Counted from the first letter of the stretch, positions 43,054-52,710 are shown. The stretch: DNA of 64,000 nucleotides from Streptomyces sp. NBC_01481 (GCF_026339995.1 NZ_JAPEPT010000005.1:558001-622000); one strand, 5' to 3'. A program made the numbers and translations. The notes: generated by a model from the letters alone, not told the origin.

Positions 43054-45750
43054 GTGCAGAACAAGCGGCCGTCCCGGACGCAGGACCCCTCGCCCGAGCC
43101 CGCCGAGCGCGGTCGCGCCAAGCGCGTGCGCAACCGCCTCGTCGCCGGCGTCGCCGCCGTCACGATCGTGGTGGTCGCCGCGGGCACCCCCGGCATCCTC
43201 GCCACCTCCGCCGAACTGACCGAGTCCCAGCGCCTGGTCACCCTCGCCGGACTCGACCGCCAGGCCGTCACCCTCGCCCACTCGCTCGCCGACGAACGCG
43301 ACGAGGTCACCGCGTACATCGCCGCGGGCCGCGCGGACCAGAAGGGCGACAAGGCCGCCCGGCGCGCGGTCTCCGCAGGTCTGAGCGCCCGCGTCGACCG
43401 GCAGATCGACGAGATCCGCGCCAGCATCCCCGACGACCACGCCGACCTGGGCCGCGATCTGTCCGTCGTCCCCTCCGTCCGCCGCACCGCGCTGACCGGC
43501 AAGGGCACGGCGATGGATGCCCACAGGGCGTACACGGCCGTCGTCGCGAGTCTGCACGCTCTGGGCGACGAGCTTGCCGAGAAGACCCCGCCGCGCGCGG
43601 CCCACGGCACCCGGGCCCCCGCCGAGCTGGCTCTCGCCGTCGAGCAGGCCTCCGCGACCCGCGGGCTGCTGCTGGCCGCGCTGGCGCTGCCCGGCAAGCA
43701 GAGCAGCCCGAGCTTCGACCCGGTCACGGGACTGCCCGTGGAGGGCGACGACGACGACGCCGCGGCCCCCGCGCGCAACGCCCTGAGCGCCGCCGCCCAG
43801 CAGTCCCGGATGCGTGAACTCGCCGCGCTCGCCGACTTCGACCGGGCCGCCGGAAAGGACGCCCGCGACTCGCTGGCCGCCACCGTCACCGGGGCCGAGG
43901 TCAAGACCGCCGAGATCTACCTCGCCCGGCTGACCGACCAGCCCGAGCTCTCGAAGGCCGACCGCAAGTCCAACCGCGAGAAGCTCGAAACCTCGCTCAC
44001 CGCCCGTATCGAGCAGATGCGCGGCGTCGAGTCGACGCTCGCCGCCGAGCGGATCGAGCGCTTCGAGCAGCTGCGCGACGACGATGTCACCGCATTGGAG
44101 ATCCGGGTCGCGCTCCTCGGCGGCCTGGTGATCGTCGCCATCGGAGTCTCGGCAGCCGTGGCCCGTACGCTCACCCGCCCGCTCGCCGTCCTGCGGATCG
44201 GCGCGGCCCGCCTCGCCGCCGCCCCCGAGGTCGAGAAGCCGGTCCGCTTCACCGGGCGCAACGACGAGTTCGCGCAGGTCGTACGTTCCCTGAACACCCT
44301 GCACGGCAAGGTGTGGGACCTCGGGGTACGCGCCGAACGCCTCGACAGCGACCGCGGCGACCTGGCCGGGGCCCGCGACACGCTCGCCGCCGAGCTCGCC
44401 ACGGGCCGCGCCGAGCTCAAGGAGCAGACCGACCTGCTGACCGCCGAGCTCGAACGCCTGCGGCACACCGTCCAGCACACCTTCGTCAACCTCTCCCTGC
44501 GCACCCTCGGCCTCGTCGAGCGTCAGCTCGGCGTCATCGAGAAGCTGGAGGAGCGCGAGCAGGACCCCGAGCGGCTCGCGACCCTCTTCAAGCTCGACCA
44601 CATGGCGACCGTCATGCGCCGCCACAGCGAGAACCTGCTGGTCCTCGCGGGCTCCGAGCACAGCCACGGGCATCCCGGACCCGTCCCGCTCGTCGACGTA
44701 CTGCGCGCGGCCGTCAGCGAGATCGAGCGGTACGAGCGGGTTGTCATCCAGTCGCTGCCGCCGCACGCCCAGGTCGCCGGATTCGCCGCCGACGACCTCA
44801 GCCATCTGGTCGCCGAACTCCTGGAGAACGCCACCTCCTTCTCGCCGCCGGACGCCCAGGTCGAGCTGTCGGGCTGGCTGCTGGAGAGCGGCGAGGTGAT
44901 GCTCTCCGTACAGGACAGCGGCATAGGGATGACCGCCGGGCGGATCGCCGAGCTCAATGCCCGCCTTGCGGACCCGCAGGCGTACCAGGCGCCGACGGGC
45001 CGGGACGGCGAGGGGCTCGGGCTGCGGGTGGCCGCGCTCCTGGCGGCGCGTCATGGCGTACGGGTCCAGCTGCGCGAGCAGAAGGGCGGCGGGATCGCCG
45101 CTGTTGTCGTGCTGTCGCAGGGGCTGCTTCCGGCGGGTCCGCCGGCGCCCGCGTCGCCCACGGTGACCATGGCCGGATCCGCGCCCGCACTGAAGCTGCC
45201 CGGATCGGTTGCGGAGGCCAACTCCAATGCTCTGCCCGGCAGTTCGCGGCGTATCGACCCCCTGGTGGCAGCCGCCGAGCAGGCGATCCGCGAGGCGGAG
45301 CCGGACGCGCACGAGCGAACGGCGGACGGCGACTCGGACGGCGACAAGGCCGACGGGGTGGACGAGGCCGACGGCATCGATGAAGCGACATTCTCGATGC
45401 GCCTGCCGGACCCGCAGTCGGAGCCGGAGGTCGCACCAGAGCCCGAGGCCGCCGACCCCGAGGCCGTGGAGTCCGAGCCCACGCATCCCGCCCGGGAACG
45501 CGTCACCGACAAGGGCCTCCCCAAGCGCACCCCCAAGATCGTCAAGCCCGCCGCCGCACCCACCGGGCGCACCGGCGGTATCGACGCCGATGCCCTGCGC
45601 CGCCGCCTCGGCGGCTTCCAGCAGGGCGCCGACTCAGGCCGCCGCGACGCCGAGGCGGAGATCACACAGCAGACAGAGGGCACACCTGCAACTGGCGCAC
45701 GTACAACAACAGAAGAAGCGGGGGACACAGTCGAGGAGGCACGCAGTTGA
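43054..45750 (+). CDS. cvnA: Conservon sensor kinase-like protein CvnA
   Basis: An 898-residue membrane protein, first gene of a conservon. After a first helix (about 30-50), residues 55-345 form an outside helical NIT-like domain; the second helix is at about 351-370, then HAMP. The H-box lies around His524 (DHMATVMRRHSENLLV), the N box around Asn592 (LLENATSFSPP) and G1 at 621 (DSGIGMT). The C-terminal third is acidic and disordered. In conservons this protein assembles with CvnB, C and D as a membrane-bound G-protein-like switch. The start is uncertain: the GTG at 43054 gives the most likely N-terminus; GTG 42979 is possible. Confidence 0.88.
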   Translation: MQNKRPSRTQDPSPEPAERGRAKRVRNRLVAGVAAVTIVVVAAGTPGILATSAELTESQRLVTLAGLDRQAVTLAHSLADERDEVTAYIAAGRADQKGDKAARRAVSAGLSARVDRQIDEIRASIPDDHADLGRDLSVVPSVRRTALTGKGTAMDAHRAYTAVVASLHALGDELAEKTPPRAAHGTRAPAELALAVEQASATRGLLLAALALPGKQSSPSFDPVTGLPVEGDDDDAAAPARNALSAAAQQSRMRELAALADFDRAAGKDARDSLAATVTGAEVKTAEIYLARLTDQPELSKADRKSNREKLETSLTARIEQMRGVESTLAAERIERFEQLRDDDVTALEIRVALLGGLVIVAIGVSAAVARTLTRPLAVLRIGAARLAAAPEVEKPVRFTGRNDEFAQVVRSLNTLHGKVWDLGVRAERLDSDRGDLAGARDTLAAELATGRAELKEQTDLLTAELERLRHTVQHTFVNLSLRTLGLVERQLGVIEKLEEREQDPERLATLFKLDHMATVMRRHSENLLVLAGSEHSHGHPGPVPLVDVLRAAVSEIERYERVVIQSLPPHAQVAGFAADDLSHLVAELLENATSFSPPDAQVELSGWLLESGEVMLSVQDSGIGMTAGRIAELNARLADPQAYQAPTGRDGEGLGLRVAALLAARHGVRVQLREQKGGGIAAVVVLSQGLLPAGPPAPASPTVTMAGSAPALKLPGSVAEANSNALPGSSRRIDPLVAAAEQAIREAEPDAHERTADGDSDGDKADGVDEADGIDEATFSMRLPDPQSEPEVAPEPEAADPEAVESEPTHPARERVTDKGLPKRTPKIVKPAAAPTGRTGGIDADALRRRLGGFQQGADSGRRDAEAEITQQTEGTPATGARTTTEEAGDTVEEARS

Positions 45751-46232
45751 CTGCGACCGGGACATTCGGCCTGAGCAGTGAAGCCCGCAATCTGCACTGG
45801 TTGCTGAGCAATCTCGTGGAGGAGGTGCCAGGGGTGCGCTCGGTAGCCGTCGTCTCGTCCGACGGGCTGCTGCTGCTCTCCTCCGACCCCGCCCGCAACG
45901 CCGCGGCGGCCACCACCGAGCGCCCGGAAGGACCCAAGGGCTCCAGCGCCGACCTCGCCACGATCGTCTCCGGCATAGGCAGCCTCACCATCGGCGCGGC
46001 ACGGCTGATGGAAGGCGGCGCCGTCAAGCAGACGATGGTCGCGATGGAGGAGGGCAGCGTCTTCGTGATGTCGATCAGTGACGGCTCACTGCTCGGCGTG
46101 CACGCCACGCCCGACTGCGACATGTCCGTCGTCGCGTACCACATGGCGCTCTTCGTCGGCCGCGCCGGACACGTCCTCACCCCCGAACTCCGCAGCGAGC
46201 TGCGCACATCGATGGAGGAGAGCGCCCAGTGA
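45747..46232 (+). CDS. cvnB: Conservon roadblock/LC7 protein CvnB
   Basis: A 161-residue roadblock/LC7-fold protein (LVEEVPGVRSVAVVSSDGLLL, SIGSLTIGAA-like strand pattern). In conservons CvnB is thought to regulate nucleotide exchange on the CvnD GTPase, like eukaryotic Roadblock partners of small GTPases. The start is TTG at 45747, overlapping the cvnA stop (TTGA) and preceded by GGAGG. Its stop in turn overlaps the cvnC GTG. Confidence 0.93.
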   Translation: MTATGTFGLSSEARNLHWLLSNLVEEVPGVRSVAVVSSDGLLLLSSDPARNAAAATTERPEGPKGSSADLATIVSGIGSLTIGAARLMEGGAVKQTMVAMEEGSVFVMSISDGSLLGVHATPDCDMSVVAYHMALFVGRAGHVLTPELRSELRTSMEESAQ

Positions 46233-46636
46233 CGTCCGCCGCCGAACCGGCCCGCAGGCTCCCCGTGCGCGGCGAAGGCCGCCGCCCCGCCCGGGTCCGC
46301 CCCTACTCACTCACCGGCGGCCGCACCCGCTTCGGTCATGTGCTGCTCGTGGAGACCTTCGTGGCTGCGCTCGAAGCACCGGCCGAGCGCCGGGAGCTCC
46401 CCAAGGGCTCCTCGCGCGTCATGCCCGAGCTGCGGGCCATCGTCGAGCTGTGCCGTCGTATGCGTACCGTCGCCGAGATATCGGCGCTGCTGAAAATGCC
46501 GCTGGGTGTGGTCCGGGTGCTGCTCAGTGATCTGGCCGATCAGGGAAGGATCCGCGTGTTCGGGACCGGGCACGGCTCCGGCCAGCCCGACCGCGCGCTG
46601 CTGGAAAGGGTGCTGAGTGGACTCCGCCGCCTCTGA
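46229..46636 (+). CDS. cvnC: Conservon DUF742 protein CvnC
   Basis: A 135-residue DUF742 protein: VRPYSLTGGRTR near the start, then a winged-helix-like segment (ELCRRMRTVAEISALLKMPLGVVRVLLSDLADQG). It may act as an adaptor in the membrane complex; the exact role is unknown. GTG start overlaps cvnB (GTGA) and its end overlaps cvnD by 20 bp. Confidence 0.92.
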   Translation: MTSAAEPARRLPVRGEGRRPARVRPYSLTGGRTRFGHVLLVETFVAALEAPAERRELPKGSSRVMPELRAIVELCRRMRTVAEISALLKMPLGVVRVLLSDLADQGRIRVFGTGHGSGQPDRALLERVLSGLRRL

Positions 46637-47282
46637 CACGCTCGCATCCGGCGCGCACGCCCCTGGCACTGTGCCGGCCCCGCCCGAGCGGCAGCCCGAA
46701 GAGGAGGTGCAGGCCTGGCAGTTGGACCCCACCCGTGCCCCCACCGCGACCAAGATCGTCGTCGCGGGCGGTTTCGGGGTGGGCAAGACGACCTTCGTCG
46801 GAGCCGTCTCCGAGATCACGCCGCTCAAGACCGAGGCGCTGATGACGCAGGCGAGCGAGGAGAGCGACGACCTCACCGCGACGCCCGACAAGCTCACCAC
46901 CACCGTCGCCATGGACTTCGGCCGGATCACGCTCGACGACGATCTGGTGCTGTACGTCTTCGGCACACCGGGACAGCAGCGCTTCTGGTTCATGTGGGAC
47001 GACCTGGTGCGCGGCGCGATCGGCGCGGTCGTGCTGGCCGACACCCGCAGGCTGCCGGACTGCTTCCCGGCGCTCGACTACTTCGAGAGCAGCGCTCTGC
47101 CGTACGTCGTCGCCGTCAACCACTTCGAGGGCACGGAGCGGTTCGAGGCCGAGGACGTGCGGGAGGCGCTGACGGTGCCGCCCCACGTACCCGTAGTGAT
47201 CATGGACGCGCGCAGCCGGATCACGGTGGTCGAGTCGCTGCTGACGCTGGTCGCCCACGCCCTCGAAGCCGTCCCCGACTAG
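46617..47282 (+). CDS. cvnD: Conservon GTPase CvnD
   Basis: A 221-residue small GTPase-like protein. The P-loop GGFGVGKTT is at 51-59, a G3-like motif is GTPGQQRF (about 122-129), and an NxxD-like base-binding region is VNHFEGTE. The N-terminal 40 residues are disordered. GTG start lies inside the cvnC end (20-bp overlap). It completes the CvnABCD unit that couples an external signal to transcription or metabolism. Confidence 0.93.
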   Translation: MDSAASDTLASGAHAPGTVPAPPERQPEEEVQAWQLDPTRAPTATKIVVAGGFGVGKTTFVGAVSEITPLKTEALMTQASEESDDLTATPDKLTTTVAMDFGRITLDDDLVLYVFGTPGQQRFWFMWDDLVRGAIGAVVLADTRRLPDCFPALDYFESSALPYVVAVNHFEGTERFEAEDVREALTVPPHVPVVIMDARSRITVVESLLTLVAHALEAVPD

Positions 47283-47305
47283 CTACACAACGGAGAACCC
47301 CCGCC

Positions 47306-48565
47306 ATGCGGAAGATACTCATCGTCGGAGCCGGCCAGTCCGGTCTCCAGCTCGCGCTCGGGCTCCAGTCCCAGGGCTACGACGTCACCGTGATGTCCAA
47401 CCGCACGGCGGACGAGATCCGGTCCGGCCGGGTCATGTCCACGCAGTGCATGTTCGACACCGCGCTCCAGCACGAGCGGGATCTCGGCATCAACTTCTGG
47501 GAGTCCCAGGCCCCGCGCATCGAGGGACTCGGCGTCTCCGTCGCCGCCCCCGACGCCTCGCGCGCCGTCGACTGGGTCGGCACGCTCGACGGCTACGCCC
47601 AGTCCGTCGACCAGCGCGTGAAGATGGCCGGCTGGATGGAGACCTTCGCCCAGCGCGGCGGCCAGCTGGTCATCCACGGCGCCGCCGTCTCCGACCTGGA
47701 CTACTTCTCCCGTACGTACGACCTGGTGCTGGTCTCGGCGGGCAAGGGCGAACTGGTCTCGATGTTCGGCCGCGACGCCTCGCGCTCCCCGTTCGACACC
47801 CCGCAGCGCGCGCTCGCCGTCTCCTACGTCCACGGCCTGGGCCCGCGCCCCGAGCACCCCGACTACGACGCGGTCCGCTGCAACCTCGTCCCCGGTGTCG
47901 GCGAGCTCTTCGTGATGCCGACCTTCACCACCACCGGCCGCGCCGACATCCTCTTCTGGGAAGGCATCCCGGGCGGCCCGCTCGACGTGTTCCAGGGCGT
48001 CAAGGACCCCGCCGAGCACCTCTCCCTGACGCTTGAGCTGATGGAGAAGTTCACGCCCTGGGAGTACGCGCGTGCCACCAAGGTCGAGCTGACCGACCCG
48101 GGCGCCACCCTCGCCGGGCGCTACGCCCCCACCGTCCGCCTGCCGATCGGCCGGCTCCCCGGCGGCGGCCTGGTCCTGGGTGTCGCGGACGTCGTCGTCG
48201 CCAACGACCCGATCACCGGACAGGGCTCCAACTCGGCGTCCAAGTGTGCCGCTTCGTATCTCGCCTCGATCACCGGGCACGGCGACAGGCCGTTCGACGA
48301 GGAGTGGATGCAGTCCACGTTCGACCGCTACTGGGACACGGCTCAGCACGTCACCAAGTGGACGAACGCGATGCTCGGCGTCCCGCCCGAGCATGTACTC
48401 AACCTGATCGGCGCGGGCGGTCAGCTGCAGCCGGTCGCCAACCGGTTCGCGAACGGCTTCAACGACCCGGCCGACTTCGAGAACTTCTTCTACGAGCTGG
48501 AGAAGGCGAACGCCTACCTCGCCGAAGTCTCCGCGGCCTCGTCCGGCGGCTCCGCCCCCGAGTAG
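47306..48565 (+). CDS. FAD-dependent styrene-monooxygenase-like protein
   Basis: A 419-residue flavoprotein of the StyA/indole-monooxygenase group. The FAD dinucleotide fold is at the start (ILIVGAGQSGLQLALGL, residues 4-20) and the second FAD motif lies around GVADVVVANDPITGQGSN. StyA-type enzymes epoxidise aromatic alkenes or indole and need a separate flavin reductase, which is not present nearby. It starts 23 bp after cvnD with GGAG upstream and is on the same transcript; some conservons instead carry a cytochrome P450 here. Its end overlaps the convergent NlpC/P60 gene by 52 bp. Confidence 0.85.
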   Translation: MRKILIVGAGQSGLQLALGLQSQGYDVTVMSNRTADEIRSGRVMSTQCMFDTALQHERDLGINFWESQAPRIEGLGVSVAAPDASRAVDWVGTLDGYAQSVDQRVKMAGWMETFAQRGGQLVIHGAAVSDLDYFSRTYDLVLVSAGKGELVSMFGRDASRSPFDTPQRALAVSYVHGLGPRPEHPDYDAVRCNLVPGVGELFVMPTFTTTGRADILFWEGIPGGPLDVFQGVKDPAEHLSLTLELMEKFTPWEYARATKVELTDPGATLAGRYAPTVRLPIGRLPGGGLVLGVADVVVANDPITGQGSNSASKCAASYLASITGHGDRPFDEEWMQSTFDRYWDTAQHVTKWTNAMLGVPPEHVLNLIGAGGQLQPVANRFANGFNDPADFENFFYELEKANAYLAEVSAASSGGSAPE

Positions 48566-49668
48566 CCGGTGTCCGGTCCCGCCGTGGCTCCGTCCGGGAG
48601 CCGCGGCGGGGTGTACGAACTGAGCGGGCTGCCGTCCGGGTCCGGGCGCACGGCACCGAGCAGCGGATTCGCCGCGAGGGGGGAGACCTTGACGGTGGCT
48701 CCGGGGCGCGGGGCGTGGACCACCATGCCGCCGCCCAGATAGATCGCCACATGGGTGGCCTCGGGGAAGTAGACCACCAGATCGCCGGGGCGCAGTGAGC
48801 GCAGCGGGATCTTGGGAAGCTCCTCCCACTGCTCCTGGCTCGTCCGCGGGATCTCGCGGCCCGCCGTCGCCCAGGCTTGGGAGGTCAGCCCCGAGCAGTC
48901 GTACGACTCCGGTCCCTCGGTACCCCAGAGGTACGGCTTGCCGATCTGCTCGAGCGCGTACCGCAGGGCTTCCTCGCCCTCCTCGGTGGGCGTGCGGTCG
49001 CCCGCGAGCGCGCCCGAGGCGATCAGCTCCTCCTGTGCCTTGTCGGTGCCGGACTGTTCGAGCGCGGCCAGCCCGGCGATCTGCTCGGGCGAGAGCGCGG
49101 CCAGCATCGCCTCGACGGCTTTCAGCCTCGCCGTCGCAGCGTCGCTCGCCTTCTTCTGCCGCGCCGCGAGGGTCTGCTCCTTGCCGAGGGCCTTGCGGGA
49201 CGCGGCCTCAAGTCCCGCGGCCCGCCGTGCTCCCGTCTCCAGCCTGGCGGTTGTCGCCAGCCGTCCAAGGGCCGCGCGCTCGATGAGATGGTCCTGGTCG
49301 AGAGCCTCGCGCGGGTTCCGGGCGAGGAGGAGCTGGAGATACGAGGAGAGCTCGGACTGGCCCTGGTACTGCAGGCGTGCCAGCCGTCCCGCCTCGCCCC
49401 TGCTCGCGCTGAGGGCACTGCGGGCCTTGGCGAGCTCGCGGCCGAGCCGCCCCGTCTCGGCCCGCTGCCCGGTGAGCTCCTCCTCCGTCGCGTTGTACCT
49501 CTCACCGGCCGCCTCCGCCTGCCGGTACAGGGTCTGAAGCTGTGTCAGCACCCGGGTGAGGTTCGCCGTCGGATCGGCGGCGGGCTCGGCCGCAGCGGGC
49601 ACCGCCGCGAGAGCGGTCGCGGCTGCCAGCGCCGCAGTACAGACGGATCGGAGCACGCTGCCTGACAT
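48514..49668 (-). CDS. Secreted NlpC/P60 peptidoglycan endopeptidase
   Basis: A 384-residue exported hydrolase. Signal peptide 1-28 (AAVPAAAEP), then a coiled-coil region (35-210; GERYNATEEELTGQRAETG, ARSALSASRGEAGRL) as in RipA-type proteins, and a C-terminal NlpC/P60 domain with Cys in YDCSGL, His in ATHVAIYLG and a further His in VVHAPRPG. It is expected to cut stem peptides during growth or division. The ATG at 49666-49668 has GGAGGTGA upstream. Convergent with the flavoprotein gene. Confidence 0.92.
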   Translation of the reverse strand: MSGSVLRSVCTAALAAATALAAVPAAAEPAADPTANLTRVLTQLQTLYRQAEAAGERYNATEEELTGQRAETGRLGRELAKARSALSASRGEAGRLARLQYQGQSELSSYLQLLLARNPREALDQDHLIERAALGRLATTARLETGARRAAGLEAASRKALGKEQTLAARQKKASDAATARLKAVEAMLAALSPEQIAGLAALEQSGTDKAQEELIASGALAGDRTPTEEGEEALRYALEQIGKPYLWGTEGPESYDCSGLTSQAWATAGREIPRTSQEQWEELPKIPLRSLRPGDLVVYFPEATHVAIYLGGGMVVHAPRPGATVKVSPLAANPLLGAVRPDPDGSPLSSYTPPRLPDGATAGPDTGYSGAEPPDEAAETSAR

Positions 49669-49800
49669 CTCGTCACCTCCGGCTGTGGGGTGGGCCGTGC
49701 GCCCCATCGTGCGAGCGCGCAACCGGGAGCGCCCGGCGGGTGGTCGATTCAGCGCAACGCGGTCACTCGTCGAGAGGGAGTGCGGCCTACCTCCGGCGTG

Positions 49801-52266
49801 TCAGTCCACCGGCAGCGCGTAGAAGGTCCGCTCCCGCTGGACGACGAGCATCCGGCCGCCGCCCTGCAGCGGCACATAGCGCGGGCCGCCCGGGACGTCG
49901 CCCGCACCCGCCTCCTGAAACTTCCACAGCCGCCTGCCGTCGCGCCCGGCGAACGCGGTGAGTTGCACGCCGTCGCCCGCGAGCACCGTGCCGCCGCCAG
50001 CGCTGAGCGCGGTCGCCGGGACGCTGCCCCAGACCGGCGCCTCGGTGGAGCGCCGCCACAGGGCGCGGCCCGTCGCCGTGTCGACGGCGCACACCTCCTG
50101 GTGGCGGTTGGCGACATAGAGCGCCGAGCCCCGCAGGACCCCCTTCCCGAAGGGGAAGACCCCGGTCTCACCCGGCGCGAGGGCGGCCGCGGCCAGCCGC
50201 CACAGCCGCTTCCCGCCGCTGCTGGAGTACGCGTGCAGCTCGCCCGCCGACGCGGCGAAGACCTTCTCCGCCGCATCGCCGGTCAGGGCCGCGGTGGGCC
50301 CGATGCCCGGGAGCGCGAGCGTCTGCCGCTGCCTGCCCGTCTTGCGGTCGAACGTGAGAAGCACGGACGCGCCCTTGGACGCCTTGCGTTGTACGGGGGT
50401 CAGCGACGCCGCGTCCTGACGTACGACGATGTCGGCGGGGCGGACGGCGATCAGGTCGTACCGCGGGATCGCGGGCGGCTGCCCCTTGGTGATCTGCGTG
50501 CGCCACTGCCAGGTGCGTGCGACCAGGTCGTACGCGAGGAAGTGCGCGGTGGTCGCGGCGCCTTTCTTGATGTGCCCGGTCATCCAGAGCGTGCTGCCGT
50601 CCCAGCCCGTGACGCTCCCGACGGTCAGGGTCTCGCCGGGGCCCAGGAGGGTGGTCTTGGCGACCCGGTGCTTGATCCGGCCGTCCCGTACGGAGATCCA
50701 GAGGAACTCCGACTCGCCGTCGACGAAGCAGAGCTCGGCGTCCACGGCTACGGCACGGGAGGGCGAGGCGGCCTCCGCGATCTGCCAGAGCCGGCGTCCG
50801 GTGCGCACATCCACGCCGACGGCCTGGTCACCGCCGGTCAGGACCAGCACCCGGTCGCCCGCGACGGTGGCGTTCGGCGGCGCGTCGTCCTCCTTGCCGG
50901 GGTGCTCGTAACGCCATACGGGCTCGGGCGGCACTCCGGCAACGCGGGTGCGCGGGGGTGTGGGGGCCGGTTTGGGGACGGACTTTGACGCATCGTCACC
51001 GAGGGCGTAGACACTGGCGCCGCCGAGCGCGATACCGGCGACCCCGGCGGCGATCCCGAAGAGCAGCGCACGCCGATCGGGCGCGGCGGGCGGTGGCGGG
51101 GACACGAGTGGCAGTGCCGGTGCGGGCACCGGCAGGGGTACGGCGGTCAGGGCCCGGGCGGCCGGAGGCGCGACCGGAGCAACCGGAGCGACTGGCGCGA
51201 CCGGAGTGGTCCGGGCACTGGGCACCCCCAGGGCAGCCGTCGCCCGGTCGACCCCCCGCCCACGGACGACAAGGGTGTCGCCGCCGGTGACGAGCTGTCC
51301 GCCCTCGGGTGCGCCCACCGGGCCCTGGCTCCCGCCCGCATGCTGCTGGGGGATCGCATCCGTCGGACCGGGGCCCGCCTGCGCCGGCTCACCCCCCGAC
51401 CGCAGGGACTCGACCTCCGCCGCCTGCGACTCCACCGCTTGGACCAGGCCCGGCGGAAGCCAGCCGTCCCGGGCCAGAGCCGCCGCGCCCTCCAGGGCCA
51501 GTTCCGCCGCCACCGTGCCCGCCGACGGGCGGTCCTCCGGGAGCTTTTCCAGGCAGCTCGCCACCAGTGGACGCAGCTCAGCGGGCACGCCGTCCAGTTC
51601 CGGCTCGGCGTGTGCGATCAGGTCCGCGTCGCCCAGCGGGGTCGTGCCCGTCGCCGCGTATGCCAGCAGCAGTCCGAGTACGAAGATGTCGGAGGCCGGT
51701 CCGGGCTTCGAACCGGCCGCCTGTTCCGGGGTCAGATAGCCGAGCCGGACGGTCAGTTGCCCGTCCGGATGCGCCTCGGCGACGACCGCCGCGCCCAGCG
51801 CGCCGAAGGCTGTCAGCCGCGGCCCGTCCGCCGCGAGCAGCACGGTGTCGGGCGCGAGGCCGTGCAGCACCGCCCCGCCCGCGTGCACCCGCGACAGGGT
51901 TTCCGCCAGCCCCGCGCCCAGGGTCCGCAGCGCCCGCTCCGGCAGCGGACCGCCGAGGGCGATCGCCTCACGCAGGCTCAGCGCCGGGACGTAGGGGCTC
52001 GCCGTCCACAGCGGATCCCCGTCCGTACGGGACTCGATGGGCGCCACCCAGCCGCCGGCGAGCCGTTCCGTCCTGCGTGTCTCCGAGCGGAAGCGGGTTC
52101 GGAAGGCGGTAAGCGCGGCGAGTTCGGGCCTGGCCACGGAGACGACCGAGACCGCGCCGTCCGGCCCGTACGCGACATAGCGGACGCAGACCGCCGACTC
52201 CCCGAAGCGCGCCAGCGCGGTGTAGGGGCCGATCTGGCGCGGATCGTCCTGCTGAAGCGGCTCCAT
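49801..52266 (-). CDS. Ser/Thr pseudokinase joined to a PQQ-type beta-propeller
   Basis: An 821-residue membrane protein. Residues 1-270 have the bacterial Ser/Thr kinase fold but lack the catalytic residues: no glycine-rich loop (RFGESAVCV), no conserved Lys (VVSVARPEL), HGLAPDT replaces HRDLKPN and AFG replaces DFG. A Pro-rich linker (325-430) leads to a single helix (about 450-470; ALLFGIAAGVAGIALGG) and an outside beta-propeller (about 500-821) with PQQ-like repeats (VGVDVRTGRRLWQI, AVDTATGRALWRR). It likely senses or binds a ligand outside without phosphorylating. ATG at 52266; 52275 is an alternative. Confidence 0.85.
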   Translation of the reverse strand: MEPLQQDDPRQIGPYTALARFGESAVCVRYVAYGPDGAVSVVSVARPELAALTAFRTRFRSETRRTERLAGGWVAPIESRTDGDPLWTASPYVPALSLREAIALGGPLPERALRTLGAGLAETLSRVHAGGAVLHGLAPDTVLLAADGPRLTAFGALGAAVVAEAHPDGQLTVRLGYLTPEQAAGSKPGPASDIFVLGLLLAYAATGTTPLGDADLIAHAEPELDGVPAELRPLVASCLEKLPEDRPSAGTVAAELALEGAAALARDGWLPPGLVQAVESQAAEVESLRSGGEPAQAGPGPTDAIPQQHAGGSQGPVGAPEGGQLVTGGDTLVVRGRGVDRATAALGVPSARTTPVAPVAPVAPVAPPAARALTAVPLPVPAPALPLVSPPPPAAPDRRALLFGIAAGVAGIALGGASVYALGDDASKSVPKPAPTPPRTRVAGVPPEPVWRYEHPGKEDDAPPNATVAGDRVLVLTGGDQAVGVDVRTGRRLWQIAEAASPSRAVAVDAELCFVDGESEFLWISVRDGRIKHRVAKTTLLGPGETLTVGSVTGWDGSTLWMTGHIKKGAATTAHFLAYDLVARTWQWRTQITKGQPPAIPRYDLIAVRPADIVVRQDAASLTPVQRKASKGASVLLTFDRKTGRQRQTLALPGIGPTAALTGDAAEKVFAASAGELHAYSSSGGKRLWRLAAAALAPGETGVFPFGKGVLRGSALYVANRHQEVCAVDTATGRALWRRSTEAPVWGSVPATALSAGGGTVLAGDGVQLTAFAGRDGRRLWKFQEAGAGDVPGGPRYVPLQGGGRMLVVQRERTFYALPVD

Positions 52267-52301
52267 GGCGAGCATCCCCCCTGACGGACAGTCCAGTGAT
52301 C

Positions 52302-52577
52302 TTATGGCGCGCCGTTCGGCTTCGACCAGGGCCACTTGAGTGTGCGCCGCTCGACGCCCCCCGGTGCGTACTCGTACTTCCAGCCGCGCTGCAGGCCGAG
52401 CCGCTTGGTGTAGCCGGAGGGGACGCGCCGGTAGGCGTACACGGTCGGCGGCGTGCCGTCGTCGTTCGGGACAGGGACCTTGTACCACTTCGGGGGATGG
52501 CCGGTCGGCCCGACCAGCACCGGCAGGACGCGCCCGTCCAGCGGCCCGCCCTCGAAGGGGGTGTTCTCGCTTCTCAC
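52302..52577 (-). CDS. Small conserved hypothetical protein
   Basis: A 91-residue protein (VRSENTPFEGG... WSKPNGAP) with a repeated VLPVLVGPTG-type beta pattern and an aromatic Tyr-rich middle (YAYRRVPSGYTKR). I recognise no domain name. The GTG at 52575-52577 is the likely start, with a weak ribosome-binding site; the longer open frame upstream is poor. Ends 35 bp upstream of the pseudokinase start on the same strand. Confidence 0.65.
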   Translation of the reverse strand: MRSENTPFEGGPLDGRVLPVLVGPTGHPPKWYKVPVPNDDGTPPTVYAYRRVPSGYTKRLGLQRGWKYEYAPGGVERRTLKWPWSKPNGAP

Positions 52578-52681
52578 ACGGGCCAGTCTCACGCAGGGCC
52601 CGTCCGCCGCCGTCACCGGGCGCGCCGCGGCGTGGCATGCACCCGTTGGAGTGCAGCACGGGGCCCGCCCGGCAGGCACCG

Positions 52682-52710
52682 TTGACGCCTCAGGAGCAGT
52701 GGCGTATCAC
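52682..52710 (+). promoter_or_regulatory. Candidate promoter for the beta-propeller gene
   Basis: TTGACG (52682-52687) and TATCAC (52705-52710) are separated by 17 bp, about 77 bp before the ATG at 52787. The -35 is a close match and the -10 moderate. Confidence 0.5.
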
